Shown in pieces: positions 37,301 to 46,710 of a stretch of DNA of 64,000 nt. How positions within the stretch are numbered: the first letter of the stretch is position 1; every line of letters starts with the position of its first letter. Position numbers and translations under genes: made by a program. The notes below the pieces were generated by a model. The model was not told the origin of the DNA. It did no database searches and saw only the letters and a list, made by a program, of their open reading frames with translations. This stretch comes from Solenopsis invicta (lineage: Eukaryota > Arthropoda > Insecta > Hymenoptera > Formicidae): the NCBI RefSeq assembly GCF_016802725.1, contig NC_052673.1, positions 8,753,037 to 8,817,036 on the forward strand. The letters are read 5' to 3'.

Positions 37301-37436
37301 TGTGATTTACATTTAATTAGTTTATTTATTTATAAATTTACTTTACATATATCTTTTTGTTACATTATTTCATATAATTTTTCTAAATTATAAAAGCCTT
37401 TGTTTCGTACATATCAATATTATGCAATGCATTGAA
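34320..37436 (+). pseudogene. OR-7psi, type C odorant receptor with lost splice sites
   Basis: All six exons can be aligned to OR-8. Exon 1 (34320-34588) has the exact OR-8 length and a single TGA at 34479-34481 where OR-8 has TGG. Exon 2 (35033-35380): the acceptor AG reads AA, TGA replaces the TGG of ADW, and frame shifts follow. Exon 3 (36058-36290): shifted, with the donor GT now AT. Exon 4, about 36373-36501: acceptor lost, shifted. Exon 5, about 36994-37153: the TAGK region is disrupted and the donor GT is AT. Exon 6 (from 37387): acceptor AG is AA and 2 nt are missing before the stop. So nearly every junction is broken, while the long exons remain recognisable. Confidence 0.9.
35911..35997. 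repeat. hairpin with CTACGTAGTAG repeats in OR-7psi
   Basis: ATTATACTTATTTCTACTTC at the left mirrors GAAGTAGAAACAAGTATAAT at the right; the centre carries TACTACGTAGTAGTAG twice. Confidence 0.55.
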
Positions 37437-39286
37437 GATAAGCTAGTTAGATGTTCATTACGTGCAGTCAAAAATATTAGAAATACTTTTTATCGGTTTT
37501 TACTTGTCCATATCTATGAAAAAACGACAAGAATACTTAATGCAAATTGAATGTAGACAATCGTGTACCAATTTATTTTTCACAATTGGAAATGAAATGT
37601 TTAAATTTCCAAAATCCCTGCTTGCATATATATTTAATCTGTTTTTCTTTACATCTTAATATAAAAACGACAATTCTGTTGTTACATCAATATTTGATTG
37701 TGTAAGTTGATTCGTATCCGACTTGAATTGATATTGTTATTGATATTATGGCTACACTGTAACAATATCTACATATTATATATCGTTTAAAATGTGAAAC
37801 TTTTAGCTATTATTTAAACGTAAAATTGATTTGTTGTTGCAATTGCATTTTAGTGGTGAAAATAGTATTAAAAATGAGTAACACAAAAAATTGAAATAAT
37901 ATGTAATAGTTGAAATTATTGTAAAAAATATTAATGAAGTTTAATAACAGTGAGTTTTTGTAACTCTTAATGACAGTATCGGTATCGTTATGTTGTTCTT
38001 GCGGAACTTTTTTTTATCATATACAATATCTGCGCAACGACAGTATTAATGATACTGATACTATTGTAAAGAGTTACAAAATTCTGATGCAGATCGTGTG
38101 CCAGTGAGAAAAATACGTTAGTTCCTCGCGCTGCGCGTTTACTTGGCGCGAGACACTACCGTGTCTCTTGATCTCGCAAACCAATCAAGTTTAGATTGGT
38201 TTACAGTGACGATATTGTATGCAATTTAATGAACATTAATCCGAGAATTTCAACAAAAGAAGTTGCTCAGCAAAAGATAATAGATTGATAGATTGATTAC
38301 ATTTTGATATTTAAAAAAGATGTAATAGAATTTAAAGCTTGATGATTAGAAGCCGCATGCTAACTAAAATCGATCAAGTCAATTTTTTTCGGACAACTAG
38401 TCAAAGTTCCAATTTTAGAACAATTAGAAATAAAAGATAGATACGTCAATCCATTTCAATTCAAACGGATTTGTAGAGAAAAAAGAAATAAATCCCCACT
38501 AAAAGCTAGTTTGTATATTTTTAGAAGATTAGCTTTTTTTGTGGAATTGTAAAGGAATAATCCTCTTTAGCTTATTCTCTATTGGTTTACAATCTATTAT
38601 GTAGTTCACAATTAATTTTAACAAGTACTATTAACAATTAAATAATTTGAAGGAAGTAAACTAGAAAAAAAGCGTTTAGCGCAATCGGAAGTTCATCGTT
38701 TTTCACCACGATAACGCCAGACTTTGACAAACGTACGTAAGTTTATAAAGTTAAATTAGAATCTACTGTTATATCCCAATATCACGTCATTAGATTATCA
38801 CTTGTTGCAGTCATTTTTAATGAAAAGAATATCCTTTTCGAGATCTTAAAAAATTAGATTTTGAAATTCTTTGACAAAAAACCGCATACATCTATGATCG
38901 TAGTATTTCTATGTTGACTGAATCTTGAAGAAAATTTGTATAAAAGGATTTAGAAAATTATTTAGTCAATTAAATAAAAACTTTTTTTACATTGGACAAT
39001 TAGATAAACTTTTAGTAAAAATTGGCACATTTTTAAAACTTTTTCCATTCCAATATCTTTTTTTTTTTATTTAATATATCTTCAAATGATGAAAATAATC
39101 TTTAGTGCAGAAAGAAGCGCGTCTGTAGAAATACGACCGTACAACACACTGTCCGTTACATTTTTGTTTACCTTTCCCTCGATGTTCATTTTACGTCTAC
39201 ATTTTAGTATATTTAATGAGTTTCTTGAAAGCCATTATTCTAGAACCATGTTCGCTCTCTCGCAGCGTAAGTAGAAAAGCTGTTGT

Positions 39287-39306
39287 TTGCATTTTTTAAA
39301 CAACTA
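39287..39306 (+). promoter_or_regulatory. shared upstream motif of OR-8
   Basis: TTGCATTTTTTAAACAACTA, 423 bp before the start. It is a looser match to the TTGCATTTTTAAAG consensus. The words GCTCTCTCGCAGCG just upstream (39254) resemble GCTCTCTCAGCGAGCG before the OR-9 motif. Confidence 0.4.
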
Positions 39307-39451
39307 ATTTCTACCTACAGCGAGATTTTTTTACGATAGAATAAGATAACGCGTTGTACACCGCAATTGTGCATCGTAATCATCTCTCAATCGTTGAAAT
39401 TTTAATCCTGTATTCCATGGAAAACTACTGTAATTCTTGTTTTTAGTTGCA

Positions 39452-39468
39452 ATTGATTGGTAATTACT
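39452..39468 (+). promoter_or_regulatory. type C upstream homeobox-like motif (OR-8)
   Basis: AATTGATTGGTAATTAC, 258 bp before the OR-8 start; conserved with both type C pseudogenes and followed by the conserved GCGTTTAGTCGGCGACCC block. Confidence 0.4.
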
Positions 39469-39709
39469 TTGCTACGGCTGCGTTTAGTCGGCGACCCTTG
39501 CGTGATCAACTTGCCGCTCTAGAGTAGTTTCAGAATCGTACGCAGCTTATTGGCATTGTGGTTCCTGGCTTTACGACATTAACAGTGTCGACAAGTACTC
39601 CAAGTGACGTTTCGGATAACGCAGATGTCGAATCACTGGCCAAACCTTATATAATAGTGGATATAAACTGGTATATCGCCATTCGTATATTTTGATATAA
39701 AATTGTAAG

Positions 39710-42700
39710 ATGCTACAACGTGATAGAATGACAAACGCTGTTGCTCTTACGGTGCAAATCGGTCTTCGAAGTATCGGATTTTGGCCCAATACGCCGTGCG
39801 CGCTATTGTTTCGTGCTTTTTGGATATTGACCATCGGCATAGTGCAGACTTGCCAATACTGGTGGATCATTATTCACTTTAGAACCGACAACATGTTCTA
39901 TCTGATGGATGGTTTAAGTGTCGCTATAGAGTACACCGTGATGTCCCTGAAACTAATTATTTTATGGTTGAATAGTCGGTAAGAGAATATTTTAGTTGAA
40001 AATAGAAGCTGAGTCTTTTTCTTTAAACAAATCATTCTTGAAAGCTACAATTTTCATAACATGTTTTTCTGTCTTGAGATCTTATATCTTCTTGCACTGC
40101 TGAAAATAGTATGTTTATGTTTGCTTAAGTGTTGAGAAGATGTTTAATTGGAGTTTTAAAATATTTGTTGAAGTATTTATAAGATGGAAATTTATACATG
40201 GAATTGTTTATAAGATGTTCACGATTGTTTGATAGACGAATAGTGTTGTATGTTTTCAGAATGCTGCAGGTGTTTTACAAAACACCCGTTGAACATTTGC
40301 TACATTCTGAAAACATATAACACTTTTAATAAAACATTCTTTGAACATTTGTAACGTATTGTAATCTATCAAATAGTCGTGAACATCTCATAAAGAATTT
40401 TATGTTTAAAAGAAGGAGTCCAAATTAATAATGGACACCTTTAAAACCTACGCATGTCGAAAGGCCATTCATTAAAAAAAAAAGCTTATTCAGCGATAAA
40501 ATATCAAAAACCCTTTCAAAAATAATAAAATGGATTATTTGAACTTTTGGAAAAAAAATTTATTTTGTTTCTAATAAACGATAGATTTTAAATCTAATGA
40601 TGTGTTTACTCTTTACATGTTGGACCATTAAATACTGTAAGAGAATACACTACCAGAAAAATTTACAAATATATAAATGTATACTAGGTGGAACATTTTA
40701 ACCGTTTAACGAGGATATTTCGAAAAATACGAAGAAAGTATTTTAGACAAAAGTTGTAAAGTTTAAATATGTCTATTTATTGATTTTATCATATATTTAT
40801 TGATTTGATATTAAGTGGCGTTACCGAGATTAGCAAGATTATTTTGAAGTTTTTAAACAAATATTCCCATTTTTTATAACATATTCTAGTAACTGAAGTC
40901 GAGACGTTTTCAAAACTCTGTAACAAAATATTTTTTTATTAAGCACAATACTTTTTGAGTTATAAAACTTGAAACAAAGCGGTATTATTTTAAGTTTTAT
41001 TACTTGAAAAGTACTTAATAAAAAAAAATTTTATTATAGTGTTTTAAAAACCTCTTGACTCCAATCACTGGAATATGTTATAAAAAATAGGAATTTTTGT
41101 TTAAAAAATTTTAACTTAACCTTGGTAACCTCAGTAACCTCAGTATCCTAAAGTTAAACTGATAAAGTCAATAAATAGATATATTTAATCCCTATAACTT
41201 TTGTCTAAAACATTTTTTGTATCTTGCGTATTTTTCGAGATATTCTCTTAAGGCAGTTAAAATCTCCTACCCTATATACATATGTATATTTTTCTTGATT
41301 TTCCTGATAATGTATTCTTACAATGATCCAACCTGTACTAAGTGTAAACACACCATTAGTTTTGAAATCTATCGTTCATTAAAAACAAAATGAGTATCTT
41401 TTCCAAAGCGTTCAAATAATCTATTTTATTATTGTTGGAAGGATTCCCGACATTTTGTCGGTAAATAACATTTTTTAAATAAATGTATGGTTTCTTAACA
41501 TGATAACTGTGTAGGTTTTAAAGATGTCCGTTCACTATAAATTGGGCCAATTTTATACTTCCTTCTTTCCAGCTCATAAGTACTTCAATAAATGTTTAAT
41601 GAACATACTATTTTTGTTAGGCTTTGTCTATTCTTCTATGAAGATTTCAATTTGAAATACGTGAGCAAAAAGATATAGTGTGAATTTAATCCAGACTTAA
41701 ATGCAATTTTTTTTTAACTTTGTTAGTTTCTAGCAAACACCAAAACAGATATAATGTTATATAACAGATATATTACGTGTACATAACATTACATCCATGT
41801 TGTATTCGGTGTTCGCTGGATTAGTTGAAATGATATAATCATCACCTTAATGCAATAACGTTTAAATATAATTAATAAAGCCATTTTCTAAATCTCGTAG
41901 AAAGTGAAACGTTATTCTAAAAGAGTGCAAATTGAGCTTGTGTAATTATTCAAGTATATGGTTTGCCATTTTCATAATAAGAGTAAAAAAATTACTCCTA
42001 GTTCTATAGAAGTGAATTTTAACTCTTACAATGACAAATCACTCGAGTAACTTTTTAAACTCAATTTTTATCCCTAGGAGATTTAAAAAATATGTACATT
42101 ACCATATTATTTCTGCTCTACTACATATATTATATTTATCGTTAAACACACTTTAAGGTCAGATTTGCTCCTCTCTCAGAGGGAGAATCCATCCTTTTCC
42201 ATTTTATTGTAATCCCGTCTTAGTGCGAATTGTTTATCCACACACCTGGATAGAGTAAACTGTCGCAGTATATTTTACGACGTCCTAGCTGCGATGGCTG
42301 CAGATTGGAGGGAAGCAGCCATCAGCGAAATGGACACCATGATGAGCAAGGCGAATCTATCGCGACGCTTTTCCAAAGTAATCGTCGGGCTTCATTCGAT
42401 AGCGGTGGTCTGTTTCGGCATTGAGGTACTCGTATCGGCCCACACCGACGATTACGATGTTGATGGAATGGAGACGCCTGTTCGCGCATTTACATTGAAG
42501 CTACAGCGCCCGTTGCAGTTTAACGAATCGCCGCTGTACGAGATCGTTGTGTGCCTGGAGTTTCTTCATCAATTGGCATCTTCCACTGTGAGCGGCGTAC
42601 TTAACTGCCTGCTCATCACGTTAGTGAGTGCAATCTATGAAAAAGGAATTTGCTTTCTTTAGGTTACATCTATTAAGCAATATCGTATGATGGCAGTTAT

Positions 42701-44941
42701 AATGGCCAATATCTTCAACTAATTTTTATTGATAAATGCGTATATTTATTTCCAAGATTTTTTATTATAGTTAACGTAAATTGTATACTTAAAAACGTAT
42801 TGGTCAATAAAAATGAATTGAAGAAAATGTAATTATACCTTTTTTGGATATTATATTTTTGTCTGTCAACAATGTGTTATGTACTATTTAAAATGTGCAA
42901 GCATAGTGGAATTTTTGATTATTGTATGACAGTGATACTAATTTTGTTCTTTATTGACAAAAAAAGAACTTTTCTCTAATTAGCTTTCGAAAATTAGATT
43001 TTGTAACATTCAAAGATGTTTCCAGAACTTTAATTCGAGGAAAGAAACTGAATGTATTAGTTTTATAATTTATTTGCATTTAATAATTCTCATAAAAAGG
43101 ACAGTAATGTTTTAAAATAAATTTATTGGATATTTGTTTATATGAATTTTTCTTTTTGTTTTAAGATACCGAAATTATAAAATATTTTTCACATACTTCG
43201 TCTTATATGATAATATACATAAAACATAATTTATTTTGTATATCATTTTAGTTTAACTATTATTACCCGTATAGTACGTAATATTGCAACAATATCGCAG
43301 TAATATTACAGCGATATTGTAATATTACAGCAATATTGAAACAATATTGTTGTTAGATTGCAATATTACGTGCTGCACGAGTAGTTTAACTATTATTGAT
43401 ACAGAGTATAACATTATTTTCTATTTATATTACATAGTTTTACAAAATGTCTACTTTCAGATTCTCCATACAAGTGGTCAGATAGAGATTTTATGTGACG
43501 CCTTGAGGGATATCTCTTTTGAAAACAAAAATGAACAGCTAGGCTTTTTTATGAAGGAACTGATCGTCAAGCATCAGAAGATTATCATCTTTTCAGACAA
43601 AATTGAAAGAATCTTTTCTTATATAGCGCTAATCCAGTTCTTGTCGAGTACGTTACTGATCTGCTGTGTAGGATTCACGGTTATAACAGTAAGCAATCGT
43701 TCTGAGGTAAAGAAGTGTGTCGAAACACGATGTGCGTCTGTTAGTTATCTATATTGCGATTCGATGTTGTAGTCGATCAGCACGATACAAGACTCGGATA
43801 AGATTGATAGCACGGCATTAATAAAAGCTATAATGTTTTACATGACCGCTATGGTAGAGGCGTTTATCTTCTGCTTTTGCGGAGAGTACCTCAGTGCCAA
43901 GGTCGGAACAATCAAGATCTTTATGTTTGATTCGCATTGTACAAATGTCAATTTATACGATTGGATGTACATTGTGTGGTGGATTCTAAATACTATTATT
44001 TGAATTTTTATCGTAGCGAGCGCACAATCATTTAAAGAAAAAAATTCTCTTTTTCTCTTTTTTCTTTTCTCCAATGGAAAAAGATAAATCGAAAGATTTT
44101 TGTTTTTCAATGAATGTGTTGCAATGCGTCTGCAGTAATTGTACGAGTTTGTATAATATGCATATATTGTCAAGTACGAGTTTCTTCAAAAGAAAATACT
44201 GTTTTAATATATTAAATAATAATTATGTTGATCGTATTTCTTTTAATTAAAGTTTATACGATTATTACTTATAAGTTTAAATCATAATTATTCAAATTAA
44301 TGTGATTGATACACCATACATAATTATTTAGAGCTTGCGCATACGCAAAACTCATTTTTATAATAATTTAAATATATGACGACATTCATATAGTTAAACT
44401 ATATGTCTGAACAATTGTTTCTTTTATAATATAAACAAAGTTTTTATCAATTTAGTCATTTATCTCACTGACAACTCGACATTTTTGCGACACTTCTTCA
44501 GAGCAAAATGATTGGCGATGCGGCGTACAAATCACTCTGGTACGACTTTAAACCGAATGAGAGCAAGTTCATCCTGCTTATAATATTGAGATCACAAAGA
44601 AGACTTACCATTACGGCTGGAAAGATCATGGACCTGTCTTTAGAAGGATTCACGACTGTAAGATTCCAAGCACTAAATTTTCTGATAATAAAATCTTCAT
44701 TTTGATGGATCAACATTGATATCTGAACGATCGCAATTCACTTTAATCACTAACAATAAGTGATTTTTTTAAGACAATCTGTATCTATTTTTATAAAAAA
44801 ATTTTATTTATATTTAAACAGTTTATTTATTTATTTTTTTGTATTTTTGTACATTTGTCAATGTATTATTATTTGCTGTAATTCTTTTAGATTATGAAGG
44901 CTTCTGTTTCGTACATATCAGTATTGCACGCGATGTACTGA
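39710..44941 (+). CDS. OR-8, odorant receptor (type C), intact
   Basis: The exons are 39710-39978, 42269-42623, 43461-43688, 43773-43901, 44502-44657 and 44891-44941, giving 395 aa. The start MLQRDRMTNA precedes LRSIGFWPNT. Exon 2 opens YIFYDVLAAMAADW, exon 3 ILHTSGQIEILC. Exon 4 is 129 nt, five codons longer than in the other genes, extending the loop before TM6 (FYMTAMVEAFIFCFCGEY). Exon 5 has RSQRRLTITAGK and the end is SVLHAMY. The exon 4 donor is AAG|GTCGGA, weak but kept in OR-7psi. Intron 1 (2.3 kb) holds a nested pair of transposons. AATAAA lies at 45132. It is the only live type C receptor of three copies in the window, a 7tm_6 channel subunit presumed to pair with Orco. Confidence 0.93.
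40099..41620. mobile_element. palindromic MITE, copy 2, interrupted
   Basis: The ends GCTGAAAATAGTATGTTTAT and TGAACATACTATTTTTGTTA match those of 2434-2824, and the left 300 bp align to that copy (GCTTAAGTGTTGAG, GTTTAATTGGAGTTT). The element is split by a second foldback at 40408-41568, after which the right end resumes with CTTCAATAAATGTTTAATGA. Confidence 0.7.
40408..41568. mobile_element. 1.16-kb foldback inserted into the MITE
   Basis: AAAGAAGGAGTCCAAATT at the left pairs loosely with the right end TTATACTTCCTTCTTT. CTTTAAAACCTACGCA mirrors TGTGTAGGTTTTAAAG, and ATGTTGGACCATTAAATAC mirrors the ATGATCCAACCTGTA region. The arms extend nearly to the middle (about 40990). No transposase frame is present. 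Confidence 0.7.
41733..41820. repeat. short palindrome in OR-8 intron 1
   Basis: TAGCAAACACCAAAACAGAT mirrors ATGTTGTATTCGGTGTTCGCT; the centre is ATAACAGATATATTACGTG. Words from it (AACAGATGTAATGTTATATA) recur at 60811 in OR-12 intron 1. Confidence 0.45.
43263..43383. repeat. AATATT-type hairpin, copy 2
   Basis: TACCCGTATAGTACGTAATA and TATTACGTGCTGCACGAGTA are near-complements with a CAATATTGC-rich interior. Same end layout as 11728-11820. It lies in OR-8 intron 2. Confidence 0.6.
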
Positions 44942-45406
44942 AATATTCAAAGATATGTCATCGCGTTTAGATTCTAGATGGCCATTATGTGCTATTATAT
45001 CTATATATATATAAAGATATTAGGATTTCTTTTTAACGGTTCTTGTTTATTGATATCTCTGTGATGGACCGGCAATAATTATGCAAATTAAATGTAGACG
45101 TAATGTATCAATTTACCTTCCGCAGTTTAATAATAAAGTATTTAGACATTTCCATGCTTGCTACTTGATTATATATTCGAACCTTTTTATATCGTATAAA
45201 AAAAATAATCTTTAGTGTACAGTAACGTTTTTTATTATTTTATATATTTTTAAATCTTTAATAGAAACGTCGTACAGACCGTTCAACATATCTTCCAGCT
45301 TGCGTTGCATTTATGTTTATCTTTACTTCGATGTTCGTTTTATGTCTCAGTATATTTAATTTTTTGCTCTCTCAGCGAGCGACCGAGCGATCTTCAGAAA
45401 GCTTTA

Positions 45407-45424
45407 TGCATCTTTAAAGTAAAT
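45407..45424 (+). promoter_or_regulatory. shared upstream motif of OR-9
   Basis: TGCATCTTTAAAGTAAAT, 328 bp before the preferred start at 45735. It keeps the TGCAT core and the TTTAAAGTAAAT half seen before OR-3. Confidence 0.45.
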
Positions 45425-45600
45425 GACTCGGCAAACTAGCGACTCTGTCGTCGGAAACTCGACGCTTTTAAGCTGAGGAGAAAAAAAAGCCCAGAGACTA
45501 ATCGCTTTTTTACATGTCACATTTTCTTTCTAAGTCTATAATTCAGCAAATTGGCGAGCATCTAATTTCGATTTCATTCGCCATTTCTGCGAAGTACGGG

Positions 45601-45618
45601 TAATTACGATTGATCGAG
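45601..45618 (+). promoter_or_regulatory. type D upstream motif of OR-9
   Basis: TAATTACGATTGATCGAG; identical to the copy before OR-11, one change from that before OR-10, and diverged at its 3' end before OR-12. It contains a homeodomain-like TAATTA core. Distance to the preferred start is 134 bp. Confidence 0.5.
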
Positions 45619-45734
45619 AATTTATTATCGTATCTCCCTTTTTTCTGCCGTTTCAATTTTTTGCTCTATTCCATGTTATTATGCCGAGGAGATTTACACG
45701 GCTCAGATGTGATAGCCTCTCTCAACAGAGAAAC

Positions 45735-46622
45735 ATGCTGGAGTTAGGCAAAGGTACGATAGGACGCGCGAGCACCATCAGCGAGTCGGTCGAAGTGGGT
45801 CTACGTTTTATCGGAATGTGGCCGCATTGCGTATACGCGAATGTCAACTGGTGGACTTATATCGTGTCGGTGGCGATAGTGCAATACTTTCAATATTCGT
45901 ACGTCTTCGCGCACTTCGACGTTAGTAAGCTCTCGGTTTTAGTAGATGGTCTAAGCATCACTTTGGGCTACAGCCTGTCGTTCCTCAAACTGATCAATCT
46001 CTGGTTCAATCGTCGGTAAGATTACTCTTTAATGGTTTCTGCGCAGACAAGACGAGCGATCGACCGTGCCCTTCGTTTCGTTTCGTTTCAATTCCATTTC
46101 TCTCCCGCGCGAACGATACCGGATGTAAGAAATGTTCCGTAGAAAGTTATACGTCATTCTGGATACAATGGACAAAGATTGGAGCGACGGGATCGCCATT
46201 CAGTCGGACGTATCCACGATGATTAGATACGCCAACTTGTCTCGTCAGTGCTCCAATGTGATGATCACGACAAATGCATTATCCGTGTTCTTCTACGTGA
46301 TCGGCGGTCCGATTCTTCGGTCAATGATTCAAAAGAATGATCGCGAAAGTTCAACTCGCGAGCTGCCCATCAAGATGGAGTTTCCTTTTAAGATTGACCA
46401 CTCTCCGATTTTTGAGCTAGTATTGGTAGCTCAATTCTTTCATGATTTGTCGGTAGCTTGTATCATCGCTATGTTGAATGCTTTGCTCGTTACACTGGTA
46501 AGGTTTGATTGTATATATTTGATAATATGCGATCTAGATTAAAAAATTATTATTCAAATTTTGTTAAACTTGTAAAAAATATGAGTAATTGCATTTGTAT
46601 TATAATTTTTAATCTAATTGTG

Positions 46623-46658
<36 letters not shown>

Positions 46659-46670
46659 TGTGTGTGCGTG

Positions 46671-46710
<40 letters not shown>

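Larger units (their letters stand above)
37437..39709. other. spacer OR-7psi to OR-8
   Basis: A 2.3-kb spacer with no exon seen. A hairpin at about 37957-38093 (TTTTGTAACTCTTAATGACA mirrored by AAGAGTTACAAAATTC) is the only clear structure in its first part. From about 39280 the type C 5' flank begins, with the upstream motif and the conserved block at 39449-39565. Confidence 0.5.
44942..45734. other. spacer OR-8 to OR-9, with the OR-9 promoter region
   Basis: 3' UTR of OR-8 with AATAAA at 45132, then a GC-richer stretch from about 45280 with the two shared upstream motifs (45407 and 45601). No other gene is seen. Confidence 0.6.

Noticed and set aside
45681..45734. Upstream ATG of OR-9 as the start
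   Set aside because: It is in frame and possible, but it would give an N terminus 18 residues longer than 45735 and well beyond the other receptors; kept as an alternative only.
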